Source: Helicostylum pulchrum (Eukaryota; Mucoromycota; Mucoromycetes; Mucorales; Mucoraceae). From it: a DNA stretch of 64,000 bases. Shown here piece after piece: positions 48,101 through 60,753 of this stretch. The position numbers and the translations under genes are program-made. Under the pieces are notes generated by a model. The model did no database searches, was not told where the DNA came from, and saw only the letters and a list, made by a program, of their open reading frames with translations. Where the stretch lies: positions 186,001 to 250,000 of the forward strand of contig JAIXMO010000004.1 of the NCBI GenBank assembly GCA_025677825.1, given 5' to 3'. Within the stretch, counting starts at the first letter, position 1; the number at the start of each line of letters is the position of its first letter.

Positions 48101-49612
48101 CAGGAAGTATATATAGAACCCTAAACCAGAAATAGTAACTATTTTTTTTCAAATGTCTTTTTCAAATATTCGAAACACTATTTTATTATTAAATCTGAAT
48201 ATACTTTTCAGAAGAAACCTATTTTTATCATCTAAGCAGATGATGTATAGGAAAAAAGGAACAGGAATCTTGGCAAAAAAAATATAATAAAAGTGCTCAG
48301 CTACCCGTGTACTATAATAAACCCGAGTGCTAATTACTTTACCGAAATGCGCGCCTAACTACAATGCGTTCATCTTTTAGCATAATCCAATAAAAAAGTC
48401 AGCCGCACTATTTTATTGTTTATAACATAACAATACGTTTTAATAAATATTTACCATTTAAAACTGTATGTATATCACCAAATAAAGTCATAGGATGATT
48501 TATTTACTTTGTTTGCAGACGTACACACAATCCTTTCTCTTAGCTCTATTAGAATAATGCAATATTTTTTTTGCTTCATTTTGGTGCTGTGATCGATCGG
48601 GATGTCTCTAATGGCAGTGACGTGACTACGTTCAATGTCCGAGAAGCTAATGATAGCAGTCAAATGGCTGATCATGGAGGGTTTCCAGACCTATTTGGGC
48701 GCGAAATAAGATTACCTTGATACCCTTACTGTGAAACTAACAGACGCTACCAGACTGTAGCCAAAAAAGGCTTTCTACGTTAAAGAAGGGGAGGCCTTTC
48801 CTGATGCAGTGGACCATTTTACCGCGTGGGAATTAAAATGCACGTTAATTTTGATGTTTACAAACTTTTTCAATAAATGCATATTTTTTAAGAAGCGCAT
48901 GAATTTATACCGGGTTTAAGCCTGGTGGAATCGTCCAGAAGGTCTCAACGGGCTATCTCTGGAAGTCCAGCTGAGCACAGTCAGGAGGCGTCTCGTAGAG
49001 TTGGTCATCAGACAATGTTTTCACGCCAAATTTCAGGAAATAAAAGAATACAACCAGAACATTGAATTTGTGAACTGGATTAAAGGGATGGTCCACTAGG
49101 TTTCATTTTAAATTCACTGCACAAATTTTTTTTTTTTTTTGCATCTTCTTCCTAAATCGTAAGTCTATATCCAGAACAAAAACTAAGTGACAAAACACCT
49201 TATCCAGCGATGTCGTTTTTTTTTTTTACTTACGAAGACTAAGTTGGCCTGAAAAAAAATGCACAAAAAAAAAAAATGATTTTTGCCTCACATTTATGTT
49301 CTCGCAAAGCTAGCGAAAGTTCTGTCTACTACCAGGCTAATTGTACGTGTCCTGAGTACAGAACCAACAGTTTATTTTCGGTGAGATATTGATGCCATGC
49401 GTCCTAAGCATCTTATTCACTTGTCAACTCTCACAGCTGAATCCGTTTGACCGAGAATTCCCGTCTAATCAAATAAGCTTGGAGCGATAATCTATAGGCA
49501 TGCTCACCTTATTATCCTTGACCGGAAAGATACACTCGATACGCGATCAAGAACGTGACACTTTCCTAGACTGTGTAAAACAGATAATGTTAACAATATA
49601 CATTTCACCAAA
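45147..49612. other. gene desert, decayed sequence
   Basis: 4.5 kb without an intact gene. Features include a long poly-T (45297-45319), a (TC)n tract at about 47042-47059, poly-A/T runs and scattered coding-like pieces (one listed at 47292-47408). A stretch at about 48560-49090 is less AT-rich than its surroundings and looks like decayed coding sequence with stops and shifts in every frame. Confidence 0.5.
47292..47408 (+). pseudogene. short coding-like remnant
   Basis: RLIFSDEYIQLSALKTVIGL and onward to FTGGLYLIT is an open 39-codon stretch of protein-like composition, with no start or neighbours in frame and ended by a poly-A run. Family unknown. Confidence 0.25.
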
Positions 49613-51290
49613 TACAGTAGCGGCTATATTTAGGGGTGGCCTGATTTAAGGGTAGGTTCGATTTAAGAGTGTATTTCTCCAGAGCATCTTTGGTCCCCCG
49701 CTTTTACACCTAAATCACCACCATTCGCTTTAAGAATGGAGCCTAACTTCATTAAATATATAAAAGTTTTATTTAACTTATGTAAAAGCGTCTAGTCTTC
49801 AAAAGTGTATTATCGATCGATATTATTAAAACAGAATGTTGTGTAAGCTAAAATAAAGTGAGCGCAAAGATACCTTTAGTCCTATATATCATAGCTAGTA
49901 GTTTTTAAACGTATTGTTACGTGGTATTCCAATAAATAGCTCTGTACTATTTTAATTGACATAAGTAAAAAATTTGGTAGAACTTAATGTTTGAGCTCTT
50001 GCAGAAAACGATACAAAGCATATTTTTCTGTACAATAACTTGGGTAAGTTTAAGAACTATTTAAACTATCATAATCCGTTATTATTCATCTGCTATCATA
50101 TTAAAAACGTGTCTTTTTAAGTAAAGGTTTAGTAAAGGTTTAGAAGTAACTTCTAAAAGGTCATTTTTACAGTGGTTGTAATAAGGTGTTTTCTTTGTAT
50201 CATTAAACATCAGAAAACGCTTCTTTTGCCCAAGTTACTTAGTAAGAAATAGTTATTAGGATGTTGCTTTTAATACCAAAATTGAAAATGTATGTTGTTT
50301 TATATTTTTTTCGATTTTTTCTACTTTTTTTTCGGTCGGTCATTTTTGGCATTTTTTTATCATTTTGCGGGGTCAACCCCTTTTGTGTTTTTGGAGGTTA
50401 TTTTAGAATTACTCCCGACCCAATTTTTCTTTCTTTGTGAAAAAAAGCAATCTTCATAAAGGTCTCTTTTGGACTCCTCGAATCTGTCTACAATTATATT
50501 TTTACAAAAAATACTGAACGGGTAATCACCGTTTTAGACGTTTTTTTTTTCCCGCTAAAATTTGAGTTAAGTGGTCCTTAAATTGGTAATTTCTTTAGAG
50601 CGCGTTTTCTCGCTCATTTTTGGACGTAGCACTTTCTTTTATAAATAACCAATGTATAGTTTTTAAATATCTACAATCGGTGCTATAACCAAACACGGTA
50701 ATAAAAAACTACATTTTACGTAATCGCGAAGCTCAGAAAATGTTTACATGATGTTACACTAAAAAAGTGTATTTTTTTACCCAAAAATAAAACGTCTAAA
50801 ACAACAATTACTCCCTCAGTTTTTGCACTAGAGGTATGATTTAAAATGGATTAGAAGCGTTTAAACAAGTTCTATTCCATCCATGGTTTTTTTTTTTTTT
50901 TTGCAAAGATAGGCAGCTTGGATTAGGAGAAACTGTAAAATAACCACAAAAACACAAAAGGGGTTGACCCCCAAAAATGAAAATCGAAAAAAAAAACAAA
51001 AAAATACATTTTAATTTTTTTTATCAAATACATAGTTAAAAAAACAAATATGTATTAAATAAATTGGGTCCAAAAAGCGTTTCCTGTTTCTTTAAAAAAT
51101 AAAAATCAATATTTATTATAACTGCTAATTTTAACAGTGATTTCTTATGTGAGCGATTATTTAAACTCAGGTATCTCAGTGAGCTTTTTTCTTTAGCAGT
51201 AATTATCCTTTGTTCGATATAAGGGTATGCTCGATATAAGGACGGATTTCTTCCATATTTTGGCCACTCTTAAATAGAGACGCTATTGTA
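49613..51290. mobile_element. TIR element, copy 2, with nested insert
   Basis: Left end TACAGTAGCGGCTATATTTA, right end the complementary form ...AGACGCTATTGTA; the inverted repeats are imperfect. The first about 670 bases match copy 1 in inverse orientation (including ATCGATCGATATTATTAAAA and CAAAGATACCTTTAGTCCTA) and the element continues into a nested fold-back segment and a right arm shared with copy 3. No transposase frame is present, so it is non-autonomous. TA at both edges fits a Tc1/mariner/pogo-type target duplication. Confidence 0.8.
50285..51012. mobile_element. nested fold-back segment inside copy 2
   Basis: Its two ends are imperfect inverted repeats of about 100 bases starting AAAATGTAT at each edge. 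They include a perfect 24-base core: GGGGTCAACCCCTTTTGTGT plus TTTT on the left (50369-50392) and its reverse complement on the right (50948-50971). Copy 1 lacks this segment. The interior carries no protein-like frame. Confidence 0.7.
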
Positions 51291-52223
51291 ACGTGCCAGA
51301 AGTCATCGTCTTAGACAACTGTCCAGATATTGACGCCGAGCATTACCAGACGTGTTCTTTTTCGTCGATATCGTCAGTCTAATCAATAAATTTAGAGTAG
51401 TGGTCTACACAGGTTATATGGATATTTACCTTTTGTTTTTTTTGCATTAGTCTTCTATCATTCTAGTAAATGAAGAATCGGCAAAGATACAGATCCCATT
51501 AATTTTTTGTTGTAGTCTCAGAAGAGTTCTATCGAGACTACTTTATCATAAAAAAAAAAAGAGATACGCCAAAAAAAAAGATAAACGAAGGGAAGGAGAG
51601 ACTATAAGATAGAAGTACCTTTCGAAAGACGTGTAATACCATAGTTGGAACTAATTATATACAGAAGACGAGTTAGAAAAAGTATACACATATATGCAGA
51701 ATTATTGTCGAAGGCCGAAAAATAAATAAATAGAACAATGAAATTGTTGAAAAGTTTGAAAAAAAATAACATTGTTAAAAATTGAATGTACAATTATATA
51801 ATATAAATTTACAGTTGCATTTTAACACTTTTTCTTTCTTTTAATTAGTTTTCAGTGAAGACTTCTGCTTTCTTTTGGAACCATTCTACTTCCAGCAGCT
51901 TTGAAAAAGCTTATACACGACGTTGTTTTCAGGTCTTATTTTAGCGGATTTGAGTTTCCCAAAATGGGATCCAGTGAAAGCAATAGCATTGCTTAAAAAG
52001 GAAGCATCGAAATGAAAGAATCGAGATAGGTACCATGTATTCAAATGGAAAGGATGATCCAATAGCAGCCTTTATTGGATTTTGTTGGCTGCAAATAAAT
52101 GGGTGATACGCAAAGTATTTTAATTGACGGCAATTAAAAAAAGGCCTTTCTCCTAAATAAAAACTTACACGTAAGTTTTCTCGGAGCGAGTTACTTTTCT
52201 CTTTTCACTATTTAACATTCATT
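51291..52223. other. intergenic region upstream of SEC24
   Basis: About 930 bp with no gene recognised; AT-rich with poly-A runs. The final 100 bases are a likely SEC24 leader. Confidence 0.5.
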
Positions 52224-55200
52224 ATGAATCCGGACCAACAAAGACCAATGATGGGTGGTATAAGACCACCTCCCGCTGGTATGAGACCTCAGATGGTACC
52301 TCAACAACCTGGAAATGTTGCTGGTCCAGGCGGTAAGTTTCTTTCTTTTTATGTATATAAAAAAAAGAAACATCTGATGTATTAACTTTTTCTTTTGCAG
52401 TCGCTATAAGACCTTTAATGCAACGACCCATGTTAGGACCACCAGGCGTTCGTCCCTCCATGAGACCTGTTATGGGCTTACCTGTTAGACCAAACACCAT
52501 ACCTCAACCTTTAAACAGACCTCCCGCTATGGTTTCACCTCAACAAGCTAATTTAGTTGCACCTTTGCAAAATATGCAAATTCAAAGTTCTCCCCAGGTA
52601 AAAAAAGAGTTTTTTTTTTCGTTAACCTTTTTAATTAAACTTGTTTTGTAGCAACCTGCTAGTAATAAGCCAAGACGTGTTTATGCGGTGAACCCAGAAA
52701 TTGCACCTGCTCCAATGGGTCAAGGGCCTTGGCCTAATAGTCTTCAACAAGCTCAACCTCAACCTCAACAACAACACGTTCAACAACCTCAACAACAACA
52801 CGTTCAACCTCAACAGCACATTCAGTCTCAACATCACGTTCAACCTCAACATGTTCAACCTCAGCATGTTCAACCTCAACACGCTCAATATCAACAAGGC
52901 CAACCTCAACAAGGCCAACCTCAATTCCAACAGCCTGGCCAACCTCAACAACAATTCCAGCAACCTGTTCAACCACAACAGTTCCAACAACAGCAACAAC
53001 AACAATTTCAACAACCTCTTGCGCCACCATCAGGTACAACTCGTCATCATCAATCTTCGGCCGCAGGTGTAGGTTATAACAATTCAGCGTACACACACTC
53101 TGAACAACAGTTACCACCCGATCTTCGCCCACCTACCCAAGCTCGTCCCAGAATCGATCCTGATCAAATGCCAGCTCCTGTACAAGTACGTGAGCACGAT
53201 CAAGAATTATTTGAAGATAAATTCTTTGGTACTATGGAAAGAGATCGAGTTCCATTAGCCACGACACAGTATATCGGATTGGATCAAGGAAACTGTAATC
53301 CTAGATTTATGAGAGCCACTGTCGATCGTATCCCATTCAATAAAGAGTTGGCAGATAAGTCTAAATTACCACTTGGCTTGGTCGTTCAACCTTTAGCTAA
53401 ATCAAGATCGGACGAAGTAGGTATTCAAGTTGTAAATCATGGCGAAGAAGGACCGGTTCGATGCACCAGATGCAGAGCTTATATTAACCCTTGGTGTGTG
53501 TTTACACACGGTGGATCTAAATTTGAATGTAACCTGTGTGCTCATTCAAATGATGTACCACAATGGTATTTCTCAAATATCGATATGTCTGGTAGACGCA
53601 TGGATGCAAATGAAAGACCTGAATTAAGGTATGGGTCAGTAGAATTTGAAGTACCTAAAGATTACTTTTCGCAAAGAACTCCGGCTCCTTTGAGTTATGT
53701 GTTTGCGTTAGATGTTTCTATTCAGTCTATTCAAAATGGTATGTTGCAAGCTGTTTGTGAAGGTTTAAAGGCGGCTATCTATGATACCAATGGAAACTCA
53801 AAGTTGGCAAATCGTATTGGTATCATTACTTTTGATAAAGGTGTTCATTTTTATAATATGGCAGTAAGTGCATTTTAAAAAAAAAGGGGGGGGGGGAGGA
53901 GTATGTCTTTTTTTTTCTAACTTTTTTTTTTGTAGCCTACTTTAGCAAGTGCTCAAATGTTGGTAGTTTCTGATATCGATGATATGTTTTTACCTTTACA
54001 AGATGGATTCTTGGCCGATACCACCGAGTCAAAGTAAGTAGATGGAACGGATGAAAAAGTGCAAAAAAAAAAAAACTCAACGGGTTACTCGTAGGAACGT
54101 TATTATGGAACTTTTAGATAATTTACCTCAAATGTTTAAAGATACCACTCGAGCAGAATCTGTATATACATCTGCTGTTAGAGGAGGTTTACAAGCCTTG
54201 GTAAGAAGAATGAAGGGGGGGGGGGGGGAGGGAAGAAAAGAGTCGTTACTTATACATTTTTTAGAAAAATACAGGTGGACAAATGTTTGTTTTCCAAACA
54301 TGTCTTCCCAATTATGGACCTGATCAATTAAAATCTCGTGACGATAAAACATTTATTGGTACTGATAAAGAAAAGACATTGCTAGCACCACAAAGTGAAA
54401 AGTACAAGGAATTAGGTCAAGAATGTGTTAAAGCAGGAGTTTGTGTTAATACATGGGCTTTCCCATCTCAATATATGGATATTGCTACAGTCAATGTAGT
54501 TTCTCATTTGACAGGTGGTGATTTACGTTATTTCCCTGGATTCAAGTTGGGAGAAAAGTATCGCGTCTTGTATCAATTGAACCATGATTTACATCGTGAG
54601 ACTGGGTTCGATGGTATTTTCCGTATTCGTTGTTCAGACGGATTACAAGTTTTAGATCACTATGGTAACTGCCATATGAGTACGTATACCGATATAGATA
54701 CAGCTGGCATTGATGAAGATAAAGCAATTGCAGCAGTTTTGAAACACGATGGTAAATTAGATCCTAATCGTAGTGTCTCGTTCCAATGTGCTTTATTGTA
54801 TACCAATCGATTTGGTCAAAGACGCGTTAGAGTTCATAACCTTCAGTTGACTGTAACTGCACAAATTGCAGATGTCTTTAGATGTGGTGATGTAGATGCT
54901 ACCATCAGTGTTATGTTGAGAAAGACTATCTTTGATTTACATCATAAGAACAGAAAGGATCTTCACAAGACTTTAATGGATTCTTGTGTCGATATTTTGA
55001 CAGCTTATCGTGTCAATTGTGCTTCTTCGACATCGCCTGGTCAATTGATTTTACCAGAGGCGTTCAAGTTATTACCTGTTTATGTTCATGGTGCTATTCG
55101 TTCTACTGTCTTACGAGGAGGTAAAGTATTATTTTAGCCAAAGATAAAATATGCTAATTTTTTTTTTGATAGCGGGCAACGATGTCAATGTTGATGTAAG

Positions 55201-55796
55201 AGCAGCAGGTATGAGTAAGTTTAATACACTTAGTGTTGCGGAATTGGTTTGGACATTATATCCTCGTATGTTCCCCGTACATGATTTAAGTCCAGAATGT
55301 GGTGTATCTAATTTAAAGGGTGAGACTAAATTACCTCCCATGGTTCGCGATTCGTATGAACGTTTGAGTAACGAAGGTGCTTATCTTGTTGATACCGGAT
55401 CTGATTTATACTTTTGGTTGGGAGCAAAGATCTCACCAGCATTTCTTAAGGATGTATTCGGTGTAGAGGCAGTAGATGCTGTGGATCCAAACATGGTAAG
55501 TTAATTTATAATTGCTTTTTTTTTTAGTACGATAATAATTGGTATTTTGTTAGATTACTTTACCCGTTCAAGAAACAGAAACCTCTCAAAAGATTCATAG
55601 CATTATGAGACACTTGCAATCACAAAGATCCAGATACTTGGCTCTTCATATCGTACGTCAAGAAAAGGACCAAATTGAATTCCTATTCTCTACTTGGATG
55701 TCTGAAGATCGTAACGCTGATATACAAACCTATGTTGATTACATGTGTGTTTTACACCGTAAGATTCAAGATGAAATGAAGAAATCTCAAAGTTAA
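52224..55796 (+). CDS. SEC24: COPII coat cargo adaptor Sec24
   Basis: Sec24 pairs with Sec23 in the inner COPII coat and selects cargo at ER exit sites. Eight exons (52224-52332, 52401-52597, 52652-53863, 53936-54033, 54095-54200, 54265-55120, 55173-55495, 55554-55796) give 1047 aa. The N-terminus is Pro/Met/Arg-rich, then a Gln/Pro/His-rich disordered tract (about residues 130-230). The zinc-finger is RCTRCRAYINPWCVF...FECNLC (Cys373, 376, 395, 398). Next come the trunk domain (PLSYVFALDVSIQSI, GIITFDKGVHFYNM, TGGQMFVFQTCLPNYGPDQL), the beta-barrel, a helical domain and the gelsolin-like domain (GAYLVDTGSDLYFWLG). The proline-rich start and long disordered leader resemble the Sec24C/D-type. 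All junction phases fit. Confidence 0.96.
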
Positions 55797-55877
55797 AAAG
55801 AAAAAAGAAAAAAAAAAGATACATAAATAATAAAAATAATACAGATATTTAAAAGATGCCAAAAAAAAAAGATGTTT

Positions 55878-56303
55878 TTATTTGTTTTGCTCAGATCGCT
55901 GATGTGCAGCGGCAGCGGATGTAAATGACACGGGAGTGTTTTTAAAACGGCCAAATGCTCCAGAAGTAGATGATTGAGTTGGGTCAGACATGGTTGCTAT
56001 GACAGGTGCTTCCATGATGGAATTAAACCCAAAATAAGTTCCTTGTGTTATAGAAGTATATCCTGGGGGACCTTTACCCCAACCTTCATCTTCATCTGTT
56101 GCACTATTATCATTCCATTGTTTAAAAGTATTTAGATCAGATTGATCTTTTGTCGGTTGTGATGGCGTTGGTACAGAGAATATATTACTTTTATTTAGCA
56201 AGTGTGTTTGGTTTAACTTTTGAGTGAGTTTTTCTTCTTCTGAAGAGATCGAAAGAGAATTCCAGTATGCACTCAAGTCGTTTTGATCTGTTGGTTTACT
56301 CAT
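55878..56303 (-). CDS. orphan protein (141 aa), single exon
   Basis: Starts MSKPTDQNDLSAYWNSLSIS and has no recognised domain. It is Ser/Thr/Gln/Asn-rich and probably disordered, with short aromatic or Gly-rich patches (EDEGWGKGPPGY, GTYFGFNSI). It is convergent with SEC24 (81 bp between stops). Composition suggests a genuine gene; function unknown. Confidence 0.6.
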   Translation of the reverse strand: MSKPTDQNDLSAYWNSLSISSEEEKLTQKLNQTHLLNKSNIFSVPTPSQPTKDQSDLNTFKQWNDNSATDEDEGWGKGPPGYTSITQGTYFGFNSIMEAPVIATMSDPTQSSTSGAFGRFKNTPVSFTSAAAAHQRSEQNK

Positions 56304-57966
56304 TTACAGAAAGCTGTTATAATAAATAAAACCCCGTGTAATTCACAAACAGTTTTCCAAATAAGTATTATACGGGTTTTAGGGGGGAGTTTTAAGTCTC
56401 ATGATACATAGTAGATGTTGATACTCTCGAACCTCATCAAATTCTTTGTTATTAGAGATTTATTGTAAGGTTAAATCAGTTTACGCGGTCGTCTAATATA
56501 AAATACAATGGCTAATATAAAAAAAAACTGATTATTGTTAACTACGTTTTTTTAAAATAAATTTAGGTAGTATCACTTGATAAGTAGTATTCAAGACATA
56601 CACTACTCCAAAGGTAGATCTATTAACTTTTTTTAGGGATTATAGAATTAAATGAGATTGCAGAGATATGCTAAGAAGTGCCAATATTTCAAGTAAGACC
56701 ACCTTCCAAGACTATAGCATTTTATCCCATTTTTAATTGCAAAGTGTCAAATTTCAACTTAAACTGCTTTCATCACAAAGTAGACTCGATATAGATATGA
56801 AGAGCCCATTTTTTTTTCTATAACGCTCGTATCGAACAGAAAAATTCTATATGGCAGTTCGTTTAATATCGTACCATTTAGTTTTTCTAATAGTGATTTG
56901 GTACTAACTAGAAAGGAGAAGAGCAGAATTATTTTTTGAATTATTATTTTAAACACTTTTTCTGTGGATACTTTTATCAAGAGGACAGGTGCTATAACTT
57001 CTCTACGTGATACATGACACATTCTTTTTTCATTTCAGCAACCATCTTGATTATCAGAACGGTGTATTTCTAAAAATAAATAAATAAAACTGAGTATTAT
57101 ATATGAAAACTATCCTTTTTATGTATGAAAATGATACTTCCCTCTTCTTTTTCTTCTTGCTTGATACAGAAATATACTTGCCAGTTAATTATGAGAAAGA
57201 AAACATTAAAGAAGTGTTTTTTTTTGAGTATTTTTTTGATATAGGTAGTAGTTGACAACATTTTAGAATATCAGAACGACTCAGTAAAAAGATGTAAAAC
57301 AAAATCACACAACCTTCAGCAGTCAGATAGGAAGCTTGAAAGATACACGAGACGAAAAGATAAAACTTCAAGTATACAAAATGCATAATTAACTAATCTC
57401 GTGTTTAGTGGTTTGAAAAAAACTGCTACACATCTGTACAATAAAAATGATAAGTATGCAAAAACGAGTGTTATGAAGCTAATGGTATTACGATTACGCC
57501 ATAATTAGTAAATATATCACATGAGTACATAAAAGTAATTCCTCCCCATTTTATCATCCTTTTTTATCACTTCCTTTCTTCGCCTTTTTTTTTTGCTTCT
57601 ACACTTTCATTCTTTTTATGTTTATACAACTACTATGGTTCTTCTTAGAGAAATGTTCATTCATAAAGGTAAGTGAAAAGAAACAGGCCATTTTTTATTC
57701 GACCGTGCAAATTGAACCGTGTATTTTTTTATTTTTGAATGTAGACATAATTTTGAAGCGAGGGTCACGTACCGGCAAGTATAATGACAGGTTGACCACT
57801 CAGTAGGTACAGGTATAATACACTAGCAGCACACGATGATTAAAAATTCAATAAACTTTAATACGGCCTTTTTTTTTAAAAAACAAATAAAAAAATAAAA
57901 TATTCCATCTACGTATTATATATTACTTGAGAACAGTAAAAATTTTAATAGAATTTAAAATGATTC
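56304..57966. other. intergenic region, no firm gene
   Basis: 1.66 kb of AT-rich sequence. Near 57618-57806 an ATG, a GTAAGT donor at 57669 and a GAATGTAG acceptor at 57744 could make a very small spliced ORF ending KRGSRTGKYNDRLTTQ, but there is no independent support. It ends where the truncated element copy 3 begins. Confidence 0.4.
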
Positions 57967-59364
57967 TAATGTTTGAGCTCTTGCAGAAAACGATACTAAG
58001 CATATTGTTCTGTATAATAGCTTGGGTAAGTTTAAGAGCTATTTAAACTATCATAATCCATTATTGTTCATTTGTTATCATATTAAAAACACGTCTTTTG
58101 AAGTAAAGGTTTAGAAGTAACTTTTAAAAGGTCATTTTACAGTGGTTGTAATAAGGTGTTTTCTTTGTATCATTAAACATCAGAAAACGCTTCTTTTGCC
58201 CAAGTTACTTAGTAAGAAATAGTTATTAGGATGTTGTTTTTAATACCAAAATTGAAAATGTATGTTGTTTTATATTTTTTTCGATTTTTTCTACTTTTTT
58301 TTCGGTCGGTCATTTTTGGCATTTTTTTATCATTTTGCGGGGTCAACCCCTTTTGTGTTTTTGGAGGTTATTTTAGATTTACTCCCGACCCAATTTTTCT
58401 TTCTTTGTGAAAAAAAGCAATCTTCATAAAGGTCTCTTTTGGACTCCTCGAATCTGTCTACAATTATATTTTTACAAAAAATACTGAACGAGTAATCACC
58501 GTTTTAGACGTTTTTTTTTTCCCGCTAAAATTTGAGTTAAGTGGTCCTTAAATTGGTAATTTCTTTAGAGCGCGTTTTCTCGCTCATTTTTGGACGTAGC
58601 ACTTTCTTTTATAAATAACCAATGTATAGTTTTTAAATATCTACAATCGGTGCTATAACCAAACACGGTAATAAAAAACTACATTTTACGTAATCGCGAA
58701 GCTCAGAAAATGTTTACATGATGTTACACTAAAAAAGTGTATTTTTTTACCCAAAAATAAAACGTCTAAAACAACAATTACTCCCTCAGTTTTTGCACTA
58801 GAGGTATGATTTAAAATGGATTAGAAGCGTTTAAACAAGTTCTATTCCATCCATGGGGGTTTTTTTTTTGCAAAGATAGGCAGCTTGGATTAGTAGAAAC
58901 TGTAAAATAACCACAAAAACACAAAAGGGGTTGACCCCCAAAAATGAAAATCGAAAAAAAAACAAAAAAATACATTTTAACAAATATGTATTAAATAAAT
59001 TGGGTCCAAAAAGCGTTTCCTGTTTCTTTAAAAAATAAAAATCAATATTTATTATAACTGCTAATTTTAACAGTGATTTCTTATGTGAGCGATTATTTAA
59101 ACTCAGGTATCTCAGTGAGCTTTTTTCTTTAGCATTGATCTTTTTCCTTTAGCATAGTTGCTCTTTTCTTCCCCCCCCCCCTCTTGTACCTTGGGAATGA
59201 TTTACTGTTATTAAGTTTTTATAACTGACTCAATCGATAAATACAGCGCATTTAAAGCTTGTGCTGGATAGTTATACCGTTCGCTGTTCGATATACGGGT
59301 AATTGCGATTTAAGGATGGATTTCTTCCAGATTTCGACTACCCTTAAACAGAGCCGCTACTGTA
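57967..59364. mobile_element. TIR element, copy 3, left end missing
   Basis: From TAATGTTTGAGCTCTTGCAG onward it matches copy 2 (from about 49985) closely, through the nested segment and the right arm, ending in CAGAGCCGCTACTGTA. The left about 370 bases including the left terminal repeat are absent. Relative to copy 2 it has a small deletion after the nested segment and a longer right arm (with a poly-C run near 59173). Confidence 0.8.
58255..58978. mobile_element. nested fold-back segment inside copy 3
   Basis: The same segment as in copy 2, nearly identical over its length (visible differences are single bases such as GAACGG/GAACGA and a poly-T/G-run change near 58856), with the same GGGGTCAACCCC inverted core. 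Confidence 0.7.
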
Positions 59365-60753
59365 TCATCACGTTAAATAAATAAGTTGTTGTACATTTGT
59401 TTCTTTTTTGTACCTATTATATGAACGATAAATAGGCCAGAACGGATACACATAAAATAACAACATGCCAATGAGATGAAGATAAGTAAAAGCAAAAATA
59501 GCACAACCTTAGGTAATTGATTAAAAACTATTGACGCTTTGTAGGATAATACACTTATTGAAGAATCACGAAGAAGCAAGAGAGGAAAAGAAAACTTTTA
59601 TCATTACATCAGTTCTTACCTAGATGAACCATAATGAGAGTTAAACAAGTTGCTTCAGGTAAATCAATTACTTGTATCACTCAACTTGTGCCCCCCAGCA
59701 GGGATTACACTGGTAAAAAGAATAAAAAAATACGCATACGTTTTTATTGACCCGTACCACATGTAAATACGCTTTTTGAATTCAATTGAATTTCTGGTAT
59801 TTCCAATAAACTGTATGACGCAGATATTTACTCGTGATAAGGTGGTAAGTATCATGTGAAATAGAGTTAAGTAAGTAGACTATATAATACGTACCATTTA
59901 GACTTGTTTTAAGGTTGTGTTACCTGGGCGTCAAAAAAATTGAATAGTATATTAATTTACATTTCATTTATGATTATAACAAATATAATTATAAAACTGC
60001 AAAAAAAATAAAAATGAAAAAAAAGAAAGAAAGAACGGTTGGGGTTACTACTGAACTGGGAGAATCTTAACCATTGAGTGTGGCAAATCCATTTATGACA
60101 ACATAGTCCATGGCTCAAGTGATACAAACTTATTCTAACTACGAAAGAAAGATTCTATCTTTGTTCAATTACGCTTATCAGTAGGAATTCACGATTTTTA
60201 AATATAAAAAAAAGGTAAATAACTGGGTAATAAATCTAATTAAGCAAATCTACCTTTGGGGAATATATCTTTTTATACACCATCAAGTAGCACTGAATCT
60301 ATTTTAAAAACTGGGATATGTAACAACCAATTTTTTTTTATTGGAGCCATTGTATTTCCCAACTTACTCCATGGACCATGTGAACTTATGTAAAGTCAAT
60401 AGACTTTTTATATGAGGGATCAAAGTAAATATTTACAAATAGTTTTTTTTTTTTTCTTGTATTTGTGTGTGAGGGTATTACTATTTACAGTGTTTTCAGT
60501 AAAAAACTGTCCAAATGATTGAATGATATTTATTTGTTTCTTTTGTAATACAAAAAAAAAAAAAGTTAAAAACTATTTCGGTTCAACTAAATACCGGACC
60601 CTTTGTTTTTCCTCGTTCTTTTCAAATTGGGAGAGAGAGAGAAAGAAGGGCTCCTAATTTTTAATTGCTATTTTTACTTTTTTCTGTTTGGGCTCTTTTT
60701 TTTTCTTATTGTTGTTGTTTAACTTTTTAGTGTTATTTTTTTTTTTTTTTTGT
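59365..60753. other. intergenic region upstream of the kinase gene
   Basis: 1.39 kb with no gene recognised. The last 60 bases are very T-rich with the kinase ATG immediately after a poly-T run. Confidence 0.5.

Noticed and set aside
52631..53132. ORFs opposite or in other frames to the SEC24 Gln-rich tract (Leu-rich, Val/Glu-rich, Asn-rich)
   Set aside because: Repeat shadows of the CAA-rich coding tract.
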